Shown piece after piece: positions 9,714 to 18,387 of a stretch of 64,000 nt of DNA (positions are counted from its first letter, which is position 1; every line of letters begins with the position of its first letter). The DNA lies in contig NZ_CP021874.1 in NCBI RefSeq assembly GCF_002197645.1, positions 2,666,001 through 2,730,000 of the forward strand, written 5' to 3'. The translations under genes were made by a program, and so were the position numbers. This stretch comes from Enterococcus wangshanyuanii. Its GTDB lineage: Bacteria > Bacillota > Bacilli > Lactobacillales > Enterococcaceae. The notes beneath the pieces were generated by a model. It did no database searches and had not been told where the DNA came from. It saw only the letters and a program-made list of their open reading frames with translations.

Positions 9714-11648
9714 TTATTTACTACCGTATCTGGATTTAGGTGTACCGTACCACCATTTACCAAGTGTACGCTGTAACCAAGGGATTACCCAGCGGTCTAA
9801 ACCAAGTGCACGACCTGAACCATTCATCAAAGCGAATGCCACAAAGATAAACCAAACATTTACCCAGTAGAACATACCTGATAAACAGAATGCAATAGTT
9901 AAACCAATTGTTGCTGCACTGCTTAACCAAGTAAATAGACCTGCAATCAATGCTAAAGCAATCAATACTTCAACGATCGTCATGAATTTTTGCATGAACA
10001 ATGCGACCTCTTGGTTAGGCATCATGAATTTCATTACGCTTTCAAACCATTTTGGCATATGATCGAAGACTTGCATTGGCTGTTCGCCGTAAGCATAACT
10101 TAAACCAAAGTGTGCTGCTTGAGTCGCTGTATCAGCTGCAGCATCGGCACCAGCACCACTTGCTGCAGTCGTTGTTTCAGCTGCGGCAGAAGCACCTGTC
10201 GTTACTTGTTCCTGTAACCATGGGAATGGGAAGACAACTTTATCTGTGAACCAAGAACCATCACCAAACCATGTACTTGGTTTCAAGTAATCGCCAGTTC
10301 CGACAATTTTCTTCATTGATTCCACTAACCAAACCATACCGTAGAATACACGCAACGGTACGCTCCACAACACGTTGCCATAACGAGAAGAATGTCCGCG
10401 AGTTACATTACGGTCATCTTTGATGTGGAAGAACTCATGCATGATATATTGGAACATGTAGTAACCAGAACGAATATCAAAGAAATATTTCAAGTTAACG
10501 ATGTGTTTCATGATGATCGCTAAGAAACCGCTAAGGTGAATCTTATCAAATAAATTAGCAACGCCCCATTTAGAGCCGACAGAAACCATGAATCCTTGAT
10601 AGTTTCCTTTAAATGCGTGTTTTTCGCCACCTTTAATATCTGCAACGATGTTTGCAGCCGCAGTATGACCTGTTTGTTCAGCTGCTTGAACAATTTGAGG
10701 TGTTGGTGTATTTGGTGTTTCTTCGTAATAAACCAAGTCACCAATGATATAAATATTTTTGTCTTCATAGCCTTTGGCTTGCATAAATTCATTCGCAACT
10801 AAACGGTTTCCACGTGCTGCTTCTAAACCAAAGTCAGCTGCATCAGAAGTTGCTTTAACACCAGCAGTCCAAATCAATGTGTGAGTCGGAACAGTAGAAC
10901 CATCTTTTAATTTGATGTGGTCAGCTGCTACTTCAACGATTGGTGCATTAAGAAGAAGTTTTACATTTTTCTTTTCTAAATAACGTTCCGCTTTAGCAGC
11001 GTCATTACGAGATAACATGTTTAAGATTGTCGGCATTGCTTCAACGACCATTAGCGTAAACTCGCTAGGATCTAATTTGAATTCTTTTGCCAGACGATCT
11101 TTCCAGTCGATCAGTTCACCGATCATTTCAATCCCAGTAAAGCCTGATCCGCAAACAACAAATGTCAGCATCGCTTTACGAATTTCTGGATCTGGTTCAA
11201 TTGCTGCTTTTTCAACAGTTTCCAAAATATGTTCGCGAATTTTCAGAGAGTTTTCAAAAGACCATAAAGTAAAGCCATGTTCTTTAACTCCTGGTGTACC
11301 AAAATCGTTCGGTTCGCCGCCCATACCAATGATCAATTGGTCAAATTCATAAGAACCTAATTTTGTTTGAACGATTTTTTTGTCTTTATCGATACCAGTT
11401 ACAGTGTCTGTGACAAGTTTGACATTCTTTTTACGTGAGAATAAACGTTGCAAATCGTATTGAATCGCTTCTGGTTCAACACGTCCGCCTGCTACTTCGT
11501 GCAACTCAGTCATCATGGTGTGGTAAGAATGACGATCAATTAGAGTAATCTCAACGTCAGAGTCTTTTTTTAATTTTTTTGCTAAAAATTTAGTTGCTGA
11601 AACGCCAGCATACCCAGCTCCCACAACGACAATTTTTTGCTTTGTCAT
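9714..11648 (-). CDS. ndh2: Type II NADH dehydrogenase with extra C-terminal membrane domain (Ndh2)
   Basis: 644 residues: an NDH-2 flavoprotein core (GAGYAGVSATKFL, then VCGSGFTGIEMIGEL, then IYIIGD) and an additional ~230-residue C-terminal part. That part has an Ala/Thr-rich linker (about residues 490-525) and several membrane helices. The extended form is what distinguishes the EET Ndh2 of Listeria and enterococci from ordinary NDH-2 of about 400 residues. It oxidises NADH and reduces the dedicated quinone. The start is moved from 11699 to ATG 11648, which has AAGGAG upstream and begins right before the dinucleotide fold. Divergent from pplA. Confidence 0.9.
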   Translation of the reverse strand: MTKQKIVVVGAGYAGVSATKFLAKKLKKDSDVEITLIDRHSYHTMMTELHEVAGGRVEPEAIQYDLQRLFSRKKNVKLVTDTVTGIDKDKKIVQTKLGSYEFDQLIIGMGGEPNDFGTPGVKEHGFTLWSFENSLKIREHILETVEKAAIEPDPEIRKAMLTFVVCGSGFTGIEMIGELIDWKDRLAKEFKLDPSEFTLMVVEAMPTILNMLSRNDAAKAERYLEKKNVKLLLNAPIVEVAADHIKLKDGSTVPTHTLIWTAGVKATSDAADFGLEAARGNRLVANEFMQAKGYEDKNIYIIGDLVYYEETPNTPTPQIVQAAEQTGHTAAANIVADIKGGEKHAFKGNYQGFMVSVGSKWGVANLFDKIHLSGFLAIIMKHIVNLKYFFDIRSGYYMFQYIMHEFFHIKDDRNVTRGHSSRYGNVLWSVPLRVFYGMVWLVESMKKIVGTGDYLKPSTWFGDGSWFTDKVVFPFPWLQEQVTTGASAAAETTTAASGAGADAAADTATQAAHFGLSYAYGEQPMQVFDHMPKWFESVMKFMMPNQEVALFMQKFMTIVEVLIALALIAGLFTWLSSAATIGLTIAFCLSGMFYWVNVWFIFVAFALMNGSGRALGLDRWVIPWLQRTLGKWWYGTPKSRYGSK

Positions 11649-11682
11649 TGATAATCCGCTCCTTAAATAAATGAAATGAAAA

Positions 11683-11697
11683 TGATAATAATTACAC
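11683..11697 (-). promoter_or_regulatory. Fur/PerR-like box upstream of ndh2
   Basis: TGATAATAATTACAC on the plus strand matches the 7-1-7 Fur/PerR-type pattern TGATAATnATTATCA at 11 of 14 defined positions. It sits 35-49 bases ahead of the ndh2 start in the divergent ndh2/pplA region. Weak evidence. Confidence 0.3.
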
Positions 11698-11826
11698 AAT
11701 CGATTTCATTATATAGCGTGTTTGTGGATTTGTCTAATAACAATTCATAAATATAGGAAATAAATTTTTCTTTATTAAAATGCCGTGAAAAAAGAGTAAA
11801 AAATTTTCTTTCTTTTATAACTTTAA

Positions 11827-11854
11827 TTGACATAATCGTAATTTTATATAGAAT
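11827..11854 (+). promoter_or_regulatory. Promoter of pplA
   Basis: Consensus TTGACA, a 16-base spacer, then TAGAAT, 60 bases ahead of the pplA start. Confidence 0.7.
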
Positions 11855-11914
11855 GTAAATTATATCACAAACTAAGTTTGTGGAATGTTAAAGAAAAGGA
11901 AAAGGTGAACTAAA

Positions 11915-12844
11915 ATGAAAATGAGCAAAATTGTTAAGGGATTCACAGCTATTGCACTTTCATCTCTTTTATTAGCAGCATGCGGATCTGATGATAAGAA
12001 AGACACAGCAAAATCATCTGACTCAAGTACTGCAACATCAAAAACTGCAGACTCTTCAACAGTAGCAGAAAAAGAAGCAGGTGCTGATTTACAAGACGGC
12101 ACATACAAATTAGAAGAAAAGAATGAAAAAAATGGTTACCGCGCAACATTTGAAATGACTGTCAAAGACGGCAAAATCACAGAGTCTAAATACGACAACA
12201 TCAACGCTGACGGCAAATCAAAAACAGAAGATAAAGATTATGAAACAAACATGAAAGACAAAACAGGCGTTGGCCCTGCTGAATTTATTCCAGAATTAAA
12301 CGAATCACTTGTTAAATCACAAAGCGCAAGCGGCGTAGAAGTAGTAACTGGTGCGACTCACTCTAGTGAATCATTCCAAAACTATGCACAACAATTGATC
12401 CAAGCTGCACAAGCAGGTAACACTGAAACAATCGAAATCGACAATGGTGCGGATCTTAAAGATGGTACGTATTCATTGAGCGAAAAAAATAATTCAAACG
12501 GCTACCACACAACATTCTCAATCGTTGTTAAAGATGGCAAAGTGACTGAATCTAACTACGATAACGTAAACGATGAAGGCAAATCTAAAAAAGATGATGC
12601 TGATTACAACAAGAGCATGAAAGAAAAATCAGGTACAGATCCAGAAACTTACATCCCTGCATTGAACGAAGAATTCGTTAAAGCAATGGGCGAAGATGGC
12701 GGATCAGCTGCTGATGTAGAAGTAGTAACAGGTGCAACTCACAGCACACACTCATTCGTAATGTACGCTCAACAATTAATCAATGCTGCTGAAAAAGGCA
12801 ACACTGACGAAATCGTTGTAGACAACATCGTAATGAAAAAATAA
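11915..12844 (+). CDS. pplA: FMN-binding lipoprotein PplA, two flavin domains
   Basis: Surface flavoprotein that is the terminal electron shuttle of Gram-positive EET. The lipoprotein signal has lipobox LLAAC. A Ser/Thr/Asp-rich linker follows, then two homologous FMN-binding modules (about residues 50-160 and 165-285), each with a flavinylation motif VVTGATHS; the acceptor threonines are T148 and T275, to be modified by FmnB. 309 residues matches Listeria PplA and the enterococcal Cad lipoprotein. The end of the signal peptide, LSSLLLAA before the cysteine, resembles pheromone cAD1 (LFSLVLAG). Own promoter and terminator, so monocistronic and probably highly expressed. Confidence 0.92.
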   Translation: MKMSKIVKGFTAIALSSLLLAACGSDDKKDTAKSSDSSTATSKTADSSTVAEKEAGADLQDGTYKLEEKNEKNGYRATFEMTVKDGKITESKYDNINADGKSKTEDKDYETNMKDKTGVGPAEFIPELNESLVKSQSASGVEVVTGATHSSESFQNYAQQLIQAAQAGNTETIEIDNGADLKDGTYSLSEKNNSNGYHTTFSIVVKDGKVTESNYDNVNDEGKSKKDDADYNKSMKEKSGTDPETYIPALNEEFVKAMGEDGGSAADVEVVTGATHSTHSFVMYAQQLINAAEKGNTDEIVVDNIVMKK

Positions 12845-12880
12845 TTCTTTCACAGAATTACAATTGACGAACTAAACATG

Positions 12881-12917
12881 TGCAGAATTCAGATCATCAT
12901 CTGAATTCTGCATTTTT
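12881..12917 (+). terminator. Terminator after pplA
   Basis: Perfect 14-bp stem (TGCAGAATTCAGAT and its complement), CATC loop, then TTTTT. Confidence 0.92.
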
Positions 12918-12943
12918 GCTGCGAATCACTACGATTGGCTCTG

Positions 12944-13520
12944 CCAGAGTAGATGATGAGCAGTACTTGGCGAGCGAAGAGAGCGAAGTAACCCTACTAG
13001 TGAATCACGCCAAGGCAAAAGAAGGATAAACCAGCAACAAGTGAACAAAGCAAGATAACTCAAAAAAATCATCAGAGTAGATGATGAGCAGTACTTGGCG
13101 AGCGAAGAGAGCGAAGTAACCCTACTAGTGAATCACGCCAAGGCAAGAGAAGGGTAAACTAGCAACAAGTGAACAACGCGAGATAACCCAAAAAAACTCA
13201 TCAGGATAGATGATGAGCAGTACTTGGCGAGTGAAGAGAGCGAAGTAACCCTACTAGTGAATCACGCCAAGGCAAGAAAAGGATAAAGCAACAATAAGTG
13301 AACAAAGCAAGATAACTCAAAAAAAATCATCAGAGTAGATGATGAGCATTACTTGGCAAACAGACAAGGCGAAGTAGCCATACTAGTAAATCACGTCAAA
13401 GACAAGAATAGACTAGCAACAAGCAAAAAACACAAGATATCCCAATAATACTCACCAGAGTAAAGAAGGCGAAGAACCAAACACTGACACAAGTAAAGAT
13501 ACCAACATACAAGTTTCAAT
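12944..13520. repeat. Tandem array of ~129-bp repeats between pplA and fmnB
   Basis: Four head-to-tail copies; the marker AGATGATGAGCA begins at 12951, 13079, 13208 and 13337 (spacings 128, 129, 129), with a decayed fifth copy from about 13453. Copies 1-3 are nearly identical; copy 4 is degenerate. Each contains the inverted pair CTTGGCG...CGCCAAG about 50 bases apart and an inner AGTA/TACT. No start with ribosome-binding site or long frame is present, so non-coding is likeliest. It fills most of a 790-base gap after the pplA terminator and before the fmnB promoter. Confidence 0.9.
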
Positions 13521-13573
13521 AATCACAAGTAACAATTTCATTTCATCAAAATACATAAATCAAAAGAAAATCC

Positions 13574-13602
13574 TTTCCATTACTCAGAAAAAGCGCTACT
13601 AT
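13574..13602 (+). promoter_or_regulatory. Promoter of fmnB-dmkA
   Basis: TTTCCA, a 17-base spacer, then TACTAT, 35 bases ahead of the fmnB start and after the repeat array. Confidence 0.5.
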
Positions 13603-13636
13603 AGATGAGAAAATTTTTCTATTTAGAAAGAGGGAT

Positions 13637-14713
13637 ATGATGAAAAATAAAAAAGTACTAATGACTATATTAAGTGGACTATTTCTAATTCTTTTAGCTG
13701 GCTGTGGGGCAAAAGAAGAGACCGCTAAAATAAATAAAGAGCCATACTCAGATCAGCAATCGCTACTTGGTACGTATGTACAGGTTCGTATCTATGATGA
13801 TGGTAAAAAAGATGTTTTAGACAAAGCGTTTGCTCGTGTGAAAGAATTGGGAGATAAAATCACAGTTAATGAAAAAGGTTCAGAAATCGATGCAATCAAT
13901 GAACAAGCAGGGGTAAAACCAGTAAAAGTATCCGATGATGTCTACCCTTTGATCAAACGTGCGTATGAGTACAGTGAGGACTCTTCTGGCGGCTTTGATA
14001 TGGCGATTGGACCAATCACCCAATTATGGCATATCGGCTTTGACGATGCGCGCAAACCCTCTCAAGAAGAAATCGATCAGGCGTTGAAATTAGTGGATTA
14101 TCACAAAGTAAAACTAAACGATGAGGATCAAACGGTTTATCTTGAAGAAAAGGGCATGCAGCTGGATCTAGGAGCTATTGCAAAAGGCTATATCACGGAT
14201 GAAGTAGTTAAGGTGTTGAAAGACAACGGCGTCACAACTGCGATCGTCGATTTGGGCGGTAATGTATTTGTGCTGGGGCATAGTCCTCGCGGGAAAGATA
14301 TGGACTGGAATGTTGGGATTCAAGATCCGAATAAAGCACGGAACACAGTGGTCGGAACTGTTCAAGAAAGCAACAAAACCCTTGTCACGTCTGGGATCTA
14401 TGAACGTTATTTAAAAGTAGATGGCGAAACCTACCATCATTTGTTCGATCCAAAAACAGGCTATCCTTTTGATAATGATATTGCAGGTGTAACCGTGATC
14501 ACGAAGAAATCGATCGATGGAGATGGACTATCGACAGCAGTCTTTTCAATGGGGGTGAAAAAAGGCTTGGAGTATGCGGAAGGGCTGAAAGATGTCGATG
14601 TGATTTTCGTCACTAAAGAAGACAAGGTTTACGTAAGTAAAGATATTGAAAAAGTTTTTGAATTAGGAAAAGATTCAGGCTATACGATGGGAGATCGTAA
14701 GGACCTGAGATAA
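13637..14713 (+). CDS. fmnB: FAD:protein FMN transferase FmnB (ApbE family), lipoprotein
   Basis: Transfers FMN from FAD onto threonines of secreted proteins, here most likely PplA. The signal peptide has lipobox LLAGC, so it acts on the outer face of the membrane. ApbE features: GTYVQVRIYD near the start, LGAIAKGYITDEV, and the Mg/FAD-binding end region DGDGLSTAVFSMG. 358 residues is normal. Two adjacent ATGs (13637 and 13640) exist; the second has better spacing to AAAGAGGG. It stops 11 bases before dmkA; one operon. Confidence 0.92.
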   Translation: MMKNKKVLMTILSGLFLILLAGCGAKEETAKINKEPYSDQQSLLGTYVQVRIYDDGKKDVLDKAFARVKELGDKITVNEKGSEIDAINEQAGVKPVKVSDDVYPLIKRAYEYSEDSSGGFDMAIGPITQLWHIGFDDARKPSQEEIDQALKLVDYHKVKLNDEDQTVYLEEKGMQLDLGAIAKGYITDEVVKVLKDNGVTTAIVDLGGNVFVLGHSPRGKDMDWNVGIQDPNKARNTVVGTVQESNKTLVTSGIYERYLKVDGETYHHLFDPKTGYPFDNDIAGVTVITKKSIDGDGLSTAVFSMGVKKGLEYAEGLKDVDVIFVTKEDKVYVSKDIEKVFELGKDSGYTMGDRKDLR

Positions 14714-14724
14714 GGAGAACAGAT

Positions 14725-15678
14725 ATGTCGTTGAAAGTATTTTTGCAAGTGGTGGAAATCCAGACAAAGTTAGCCAGTCTGTTTCCCTTTGCAGTTGGGG
14801 TATTATTTTCTATCGCTTATTTTCATGAGTTTCAGTTAGGTTATACGTTATTGTTTTTTGTAGGCATGGTGGTGTTTGACATGGCAACAACTGCGATCAA
14901 TAATTTTATGGATTTTAAAAAAGCCAAGTCTCAAAGGTATAAGTATGAAGAAAATATTATTGGTAGTGCAGGCATCGATCCTGACTTAGTGAGAAACATG
15001 ATTTTTGCTATGATTACTTTTGCTGCAGCAGTTGGGATTTTTTTGACCGTTCAAACTGGTTGGCTGTTTTTAGTAATGGGTGGAATTTGTTGTTTCATCG
15101 GTATTTTTTATACTTTTGGTCCAATTCCTTTATCACGAATGCCTTTAGGTGAAGTATTTAGTGGTTTTACGATGGGACTTGGAATTTTCGCAATGACGAT
15201 CTATTTGAATGTTTTGAATGATCCGCCATTTTATCTACAGTTAGATTGGGTGCAGGGAACATTTTCTTTGATGGGGAGTCTTTGGTCGGTTTTGGCAATT
15301 GTTTTGGCATCGTTACCGATGGTATTTACGATTGCGAATATCATGTTGGCAAACAATTTGAGAGATTTAGATACAGATATTGAAAATCATCGTTATACGC
15401 TGGTTTATTATATTGGGCGTGAACATGGTGTGATTCTTTTTCAAGGGTTGATGCTGGCTTGTTATGCAGTGATTTTGATAGGTCTGATTTTTGGTGTTTA
15501 TCAATGGCCAATTTTATTGGTATTTATTTCATTACCGAAAATTTGGAAGAACCTTAAGCTATTTAAAGAAGAGCTGCCACATCCTAAAAGCTTTGGCTAT
15601 TCGATAAAAAACTTGATCGCATTTAATGGCTGCTATTTATTAGGGCTGTTGTTGACGATCATAATAGAAAAATTGTAG
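14725..15678 (+). CDS. dmkA: UbiA-family prenyltransferase DmkA (MenA-like)
   Basis: Integral membrane prenyltransferase joining the polyprenyl chain to dihydroxynaphthoate to give demethylmenaquinone. 317 residues with about eight to nine hydrophobic segments. Two Asp-rich loops are characteristic of the family: NNFMDFKKAKSQRYKYEEN and NNLRDLDTDIENHRYT. Placed after fmnB and using the DmkB product, it completes the EET-specific quinone branch. A separate menA may exist elsewhere; that cannot be seen here. Confidence 0.88.
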   Translation: MSLKVFLQVVEIQTKLASLFPFAVGVLFSIAYFHEFQLGYTLLFFVGMVVFDMATTAINNFMDFKKAKSQRYKYEENIIGSAGIDPDLVRNMIFAMITFAAAVGIFLTVQTGWLFLVMGGICCFIGIFYTFGPIPLSRMPLGEVFSGFTMGLGIFAMTIYLNVLNDPPFYLQLDWVQGTFSLMGSLWSVLAIVLASLPMVFTIANIMLANNLRDLDTDIENHRYTLVYYIGREHGVILFQGLMLACYAVILIGLIFGVYQWPILLVFISLPKIWKNLKLFKEELPHPKSFGYSIKNLIAFNGCYLLGLLLTIIIEKL

Positions 15679-15712
15679 AGTAAGAATTAAGAAGCTCCTG
15701 AAACAAAAAACG

Positions 15713-15778
15713 AATAAACGGCGAGAAAAAAGCTTATTTCCAAAGAAATTGCTTTTTTTCTCGCCGTTTATTTTTTTA
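15713..15778. terminator. Bidirectional terminator between dmkA and the LPXTG-like gene
   Basis: Stem AATAAACGGCGAGAAAAAAGC pairs with GCTTTTTTTCTCGCCGTTTATT (about 20 bp), 17-base loop, followed by a T run; the complementary side also has A-rich flanks. Confidence 0.85.
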
Positions 15779-15791
15779 TAAGAGCAAGAAC

Positions 15792-16772
15792 TTAATTATT
15801 TTTGCCTTTTTTACTTCTAATAAATAAAAATAGTACGATCAATAATAGGATAGCGATTCCTGCGATGGAATAATAGACGGTTTTCTTTTCACCAGTACTT
15901 GGAAATAAGCCTTTTTTCTTTTCTTCTTTTGTTGCCGAAGAAGATTGAACGGTACTGCTGCTATCCGAGGTTGATGATTCAGTAACTGGTACTCCTGCAA
16001 AGGCTTGTTCATCTAAAGTATAGACTGGTGAATAGTCACCAGATTGTGGAGAAAACGCAGCAAAGCTAAACCCATCTTCATAAGGAAGAGTAAAATATCC
16101 ATCAGTATCAGTGACGACTGTATTACCAGGATTTATTAATGGATATAACTCTTTGATCGTTGTAACAGTAAGCCCTAAACGACTTGGAACGCTATAGCCA
16201 TAAATAGAAACGCCTGCGTTGGTTCCTCCATTGATAGCTGTAACTTTCCCTTTGACTTCTTTTTTTGCTGAATCATAAGAGACAAATTGGACATCAAAGG
16301 TTGGTGATGCTGGCACTACGGTATAACTCATGTCTAGAGTGACCGTTTGTTTTTCATCGCTATCTAAAAGATAAAGCATGAAGCTAACTTTCACGACATT
16401 GCGACCAAGTGTCTTTGTTGAAGGTTCTTCTAAGAGCTTTAAATCTCTAAGCGCAGCGCCATGAGTAGAACCATCTGCTTCGAGCATCTCAGCACTTACA
16501 GTATCGCCCTGAAAAACAACTAAAGTTGAGTCCATGTGATCGCCATAAGCATTTTCTGCAGAGTTTGATGTTTCGACAGTACTGGAATCCTCAGTTTGTG
16601 ATAGGCTACTTTCGAGTGTTTGTGTTAATTCATTATCAGAGCTTTGCGTCTCCTTCGCGATCGATGAATTTTCAACGGCACCGACATCCGAAGAGCTTAG
16701 TGGATCTTCGGCAAAACTGGTAATTGGTAACAGTGCTAATAAAGCTGCAAAACAAAAAATTACTTTTTTCAT
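15792..16772 (-). CDS. Cell-wall-anchored surface protein with LPXTG-like motif
   Basis: 326 residues. The signal peptide MKKVIFCFAALLALLPITSFA is cut before a Ser/Glu/Thr-rich stretch (residues 25-75). Two beta-rich segments follow, the second resembling a Greek-key/Ig-like domain (NAGVSIYGY, DTDGYFTLPYEDG). The sorting signal is FPSTGEKK, a membrane helix and tail RSKKGKNN; the first residue of the motif is F rather than L. Sortase anchoring is inferred; the ligand is unknown. Start at ATG 16772 with AAGGGG 7 bases upstream; the in-frame starts further out overlap or precede that site. Confidence 0.85.
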   Translation of the reverse strand: MKKVIFCFAALLALLPITSFAEDPLSSSDVGAVENSSIAKETQSSDNELTQTLESSLSQTEDSSTVETSNSAENAYGDHMDSTLVVFQGDTVSAEMLEADGSTHGAALRDLKLLEEPSTKTLGRNVVKVSFMLYLLDSDEKQTVTLDMSYTVVPASPTFDVQFVSYDSAKKEVKGKVTAINGGTNAGVSIYGYSVPSRLGLTVTTIKELYPLINPGNTVVTDTDGYFTLPYEDGFSFAAFSPQSGDYSPVYTLDEQAFAGVPVTESSTSDSSSTVQSSSATKEEKKKGLFPSTGEKKTVYYSIAGIAILLLIVLFLFIRSKKGKNN

Positions 16773-16905
16773 AAACATTCCCCTTTTTGTAATATACGTA
16801 TTATTCCGCAATACAAATGTAACATAAATGAAATGTTTAACAAACTTCTGTAAGAAAAAAACAGTCTTCTTAAGGAATTCTTAATTTTTAAAAGGAGATC
16901 TGCCT

Positions 16906-17883
16906 TTATTTGATTGTGCTCAAGCTGATTTCACCAGAAGAAATAATTTTCTCAGTGTCATCTGACAGTTTAACGATCAACTCGCCACGTTCGTTGATTC
17001 CAGTCGCTGTTCCAATATATTCTGTTCCAGCTTGAGAAAAAGAAACTGTCTTGCCTAAAACAAAGGATTTTTGTCGATACTCTTCTAAAAAGTCTTCTGC
17101 TGGTAATTGTTCCAGAATTCGATAAAACTGATTCCAAATGGCTGCAATCAGCTCATTGCGTGTGACAGTAGGAGTCTTGCTGGAAAATAGTGAAGTGGCT
17201 TTTTCTTGTAGCTCTTCTGGAAATTCTTCTTGTTTGAGCGAAAAATTGATGCCCATCCCAATAATGACATTTGAAATCTGGCCAGATTCTACATCACTCA
17301 TTGCTTCAGATAAAATACCACCGATTTTTTTACCATTCAGGTAAATATCATTGACCCACTTGATTTCCGTTGTTACGTTTGCTAATTCGTCCATTGCGCG
17401 GGCGGCAGCGACAGCCATGATGACTGTATACTGAGCCATTTCTTCAAATCGTTGATTAGGTCTTAAAAGCATGCTCATATAAATACCACTGCCTGCTTTT
17501 GAAAAGAACGGGCGTCCAAAACGTCCTTTAGGCGCTTCCTGAATATCTGCGACGATCAACGTATTATTTGGCTCTCCGTTGATTGCTGCTAATTTGGCAT
17601 CTTTCATTGTCGATTCAGAAGAATCAAGAATTGTGATCGAAAGCGTTGGCGTTGTGGGACTTAAGGCTAGTTTAATGCCTTCTGCGGATAATATATCCGT
17701 CGTGTCGTAACTGTAACCTTTATTCCGGCTGCTTGAAATCATATGTCCCTCTTTTTTTAGTTCGTTGATGGCTTTCCAAATAGCGGTTCGAGATAAAGAC
17801 AGCTGTTGAGCCATTTCTTCTCCCGAAATGAAATCTGGCGCTTGTTTCATTAATAGGGTTAGTACCTGACTTTTAGTTGACAT
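16906..17883 (-). CDS. birA: BirA: biotin operon repressor / biotin-protein ligase
   Basis: 325 residues. An N-terminal winged helix-turn-helix (ISGEEMAQQLSLSRTAIWKAI, in parts, residues 18-40) marks the bifunctional class that also regulates biotin genes. The catalytic domain has the biotinyl-AMP loop GRFGRPFFSKAGSGIYMSM (the glycine/arginine-rich loop in variant form) and KWVNDIYLNGKKIGGIL. It loads biotin on acetyl-CoA or pyruvate carboxylase. AAAGGAG lies 8 bases before the start. No biotin gene is adjacent. Confidence 0.95.
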   Translation of the reverse strand: MSTKSQVLTLLMKQAPDFISGEEMAQQLSLSRTAIWKAINELKKEGHMISSSRNKGYSYDTTDILSAEGIKLALSPTTPTLSITILDSSESTMKDAKLAAINGEPNNTLIVADIQEAPKGRFGRPFFSKAGSGIYMSMLLRPNQRFEEMAQYTVIMAVAAARAMDELANVTTEIKWVNDIYLNGKKIGGILSEAMSDVESGQISNVIIGMGINFSLKQEEFPEELQEKATSLFSSKTPTVTRNELIAAIWNQFYRILEQLPAEDFLEEYRQKSFVLGKTVSFSQAGTEYIGTATGINERGELIVKLSDDTEKIISSGEISLSTIK

Positions 17884-18086
17884 GTTTTTCGCTCCTTTAT
17901 GATGATTTTATTGTAGCTGATGTAGAAGAAGCGGGTCAACCACAATCCGCCTGCAAGACGAGAGAAATATCCTTCTTAGGATGTATGATTTCTTGTCGAA
18001 AGCTTGCTATACTTAAGAAGTAGAGCAGAACACCTGATTGTTTCTGCTGAGAGATACTGGAAATCATAGAAATGGAGTGGGGAAAA

Positions 18087-18299
18087 ATGGAAAAGCAACA
18101 ATACGTTTGTGATAAGTGTGGAAATATGCATTATGTTTCAGATCAATTTCAGGCAACTGGAGGAAACTTTGCGAAAATATTCGATGTCCAAAACAAGAAA
18201 TTTATTACGATCAGCTGTACAAAATGCGGATTCACTGAATTGTATCGCGGTCAAACATCTGATGGATGGAATGTCCTTGATTTCTTGATAGGTGGATAA
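18087..18299 (+). CDS. Small zinc-ribbon protein
   Basis: 70 residues with two CxxC pairs, CDKCG and CTKCG, forming one zinc ribbon; it belongs to a family of predicted nucleic-acid-binding zinc-ribbon proteins of unknown role. Start chosen at ATG 18087, with GGAGTGGGG just upstream; an earlier in-frame ATG at 18072 precedes that site. Confidence 0.8.
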   Translation: MEKQQYVCDKCGNMHYVSDQFQATGGNFAKIFDVQNKKFITISCTKCGFTELYRGQTSDGWNVLDFLIGG

Positions 18300-18308
18300 T
18301 TAATACCT

Positions 18309-18357
18309 AAAAAGTCACTGAGCTATAGCATACAAGCTATGACTCAGTGACTTTTAA
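18309..18357. terminator. Bidirectional terminator
   Basis: AAAAGTCACTGAG pairs perfectly with CTCAGTGACTTTT and an inner ATAGC/GCTAT extends it. It serves the zinc-ribbon gene and the convergent ABC operon. Confidence 0.88.
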
Positions 18358-18387
18358 TTTGATGAATAGTATTTTGAGCTATCTTTT

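Noticed and set aside
12944..13520. Possible CRISPR array from regularly spaced repeats
   Set aside because: The repeat unit is the whole ~129 bases with no unique spacers, and no cas genes are near.
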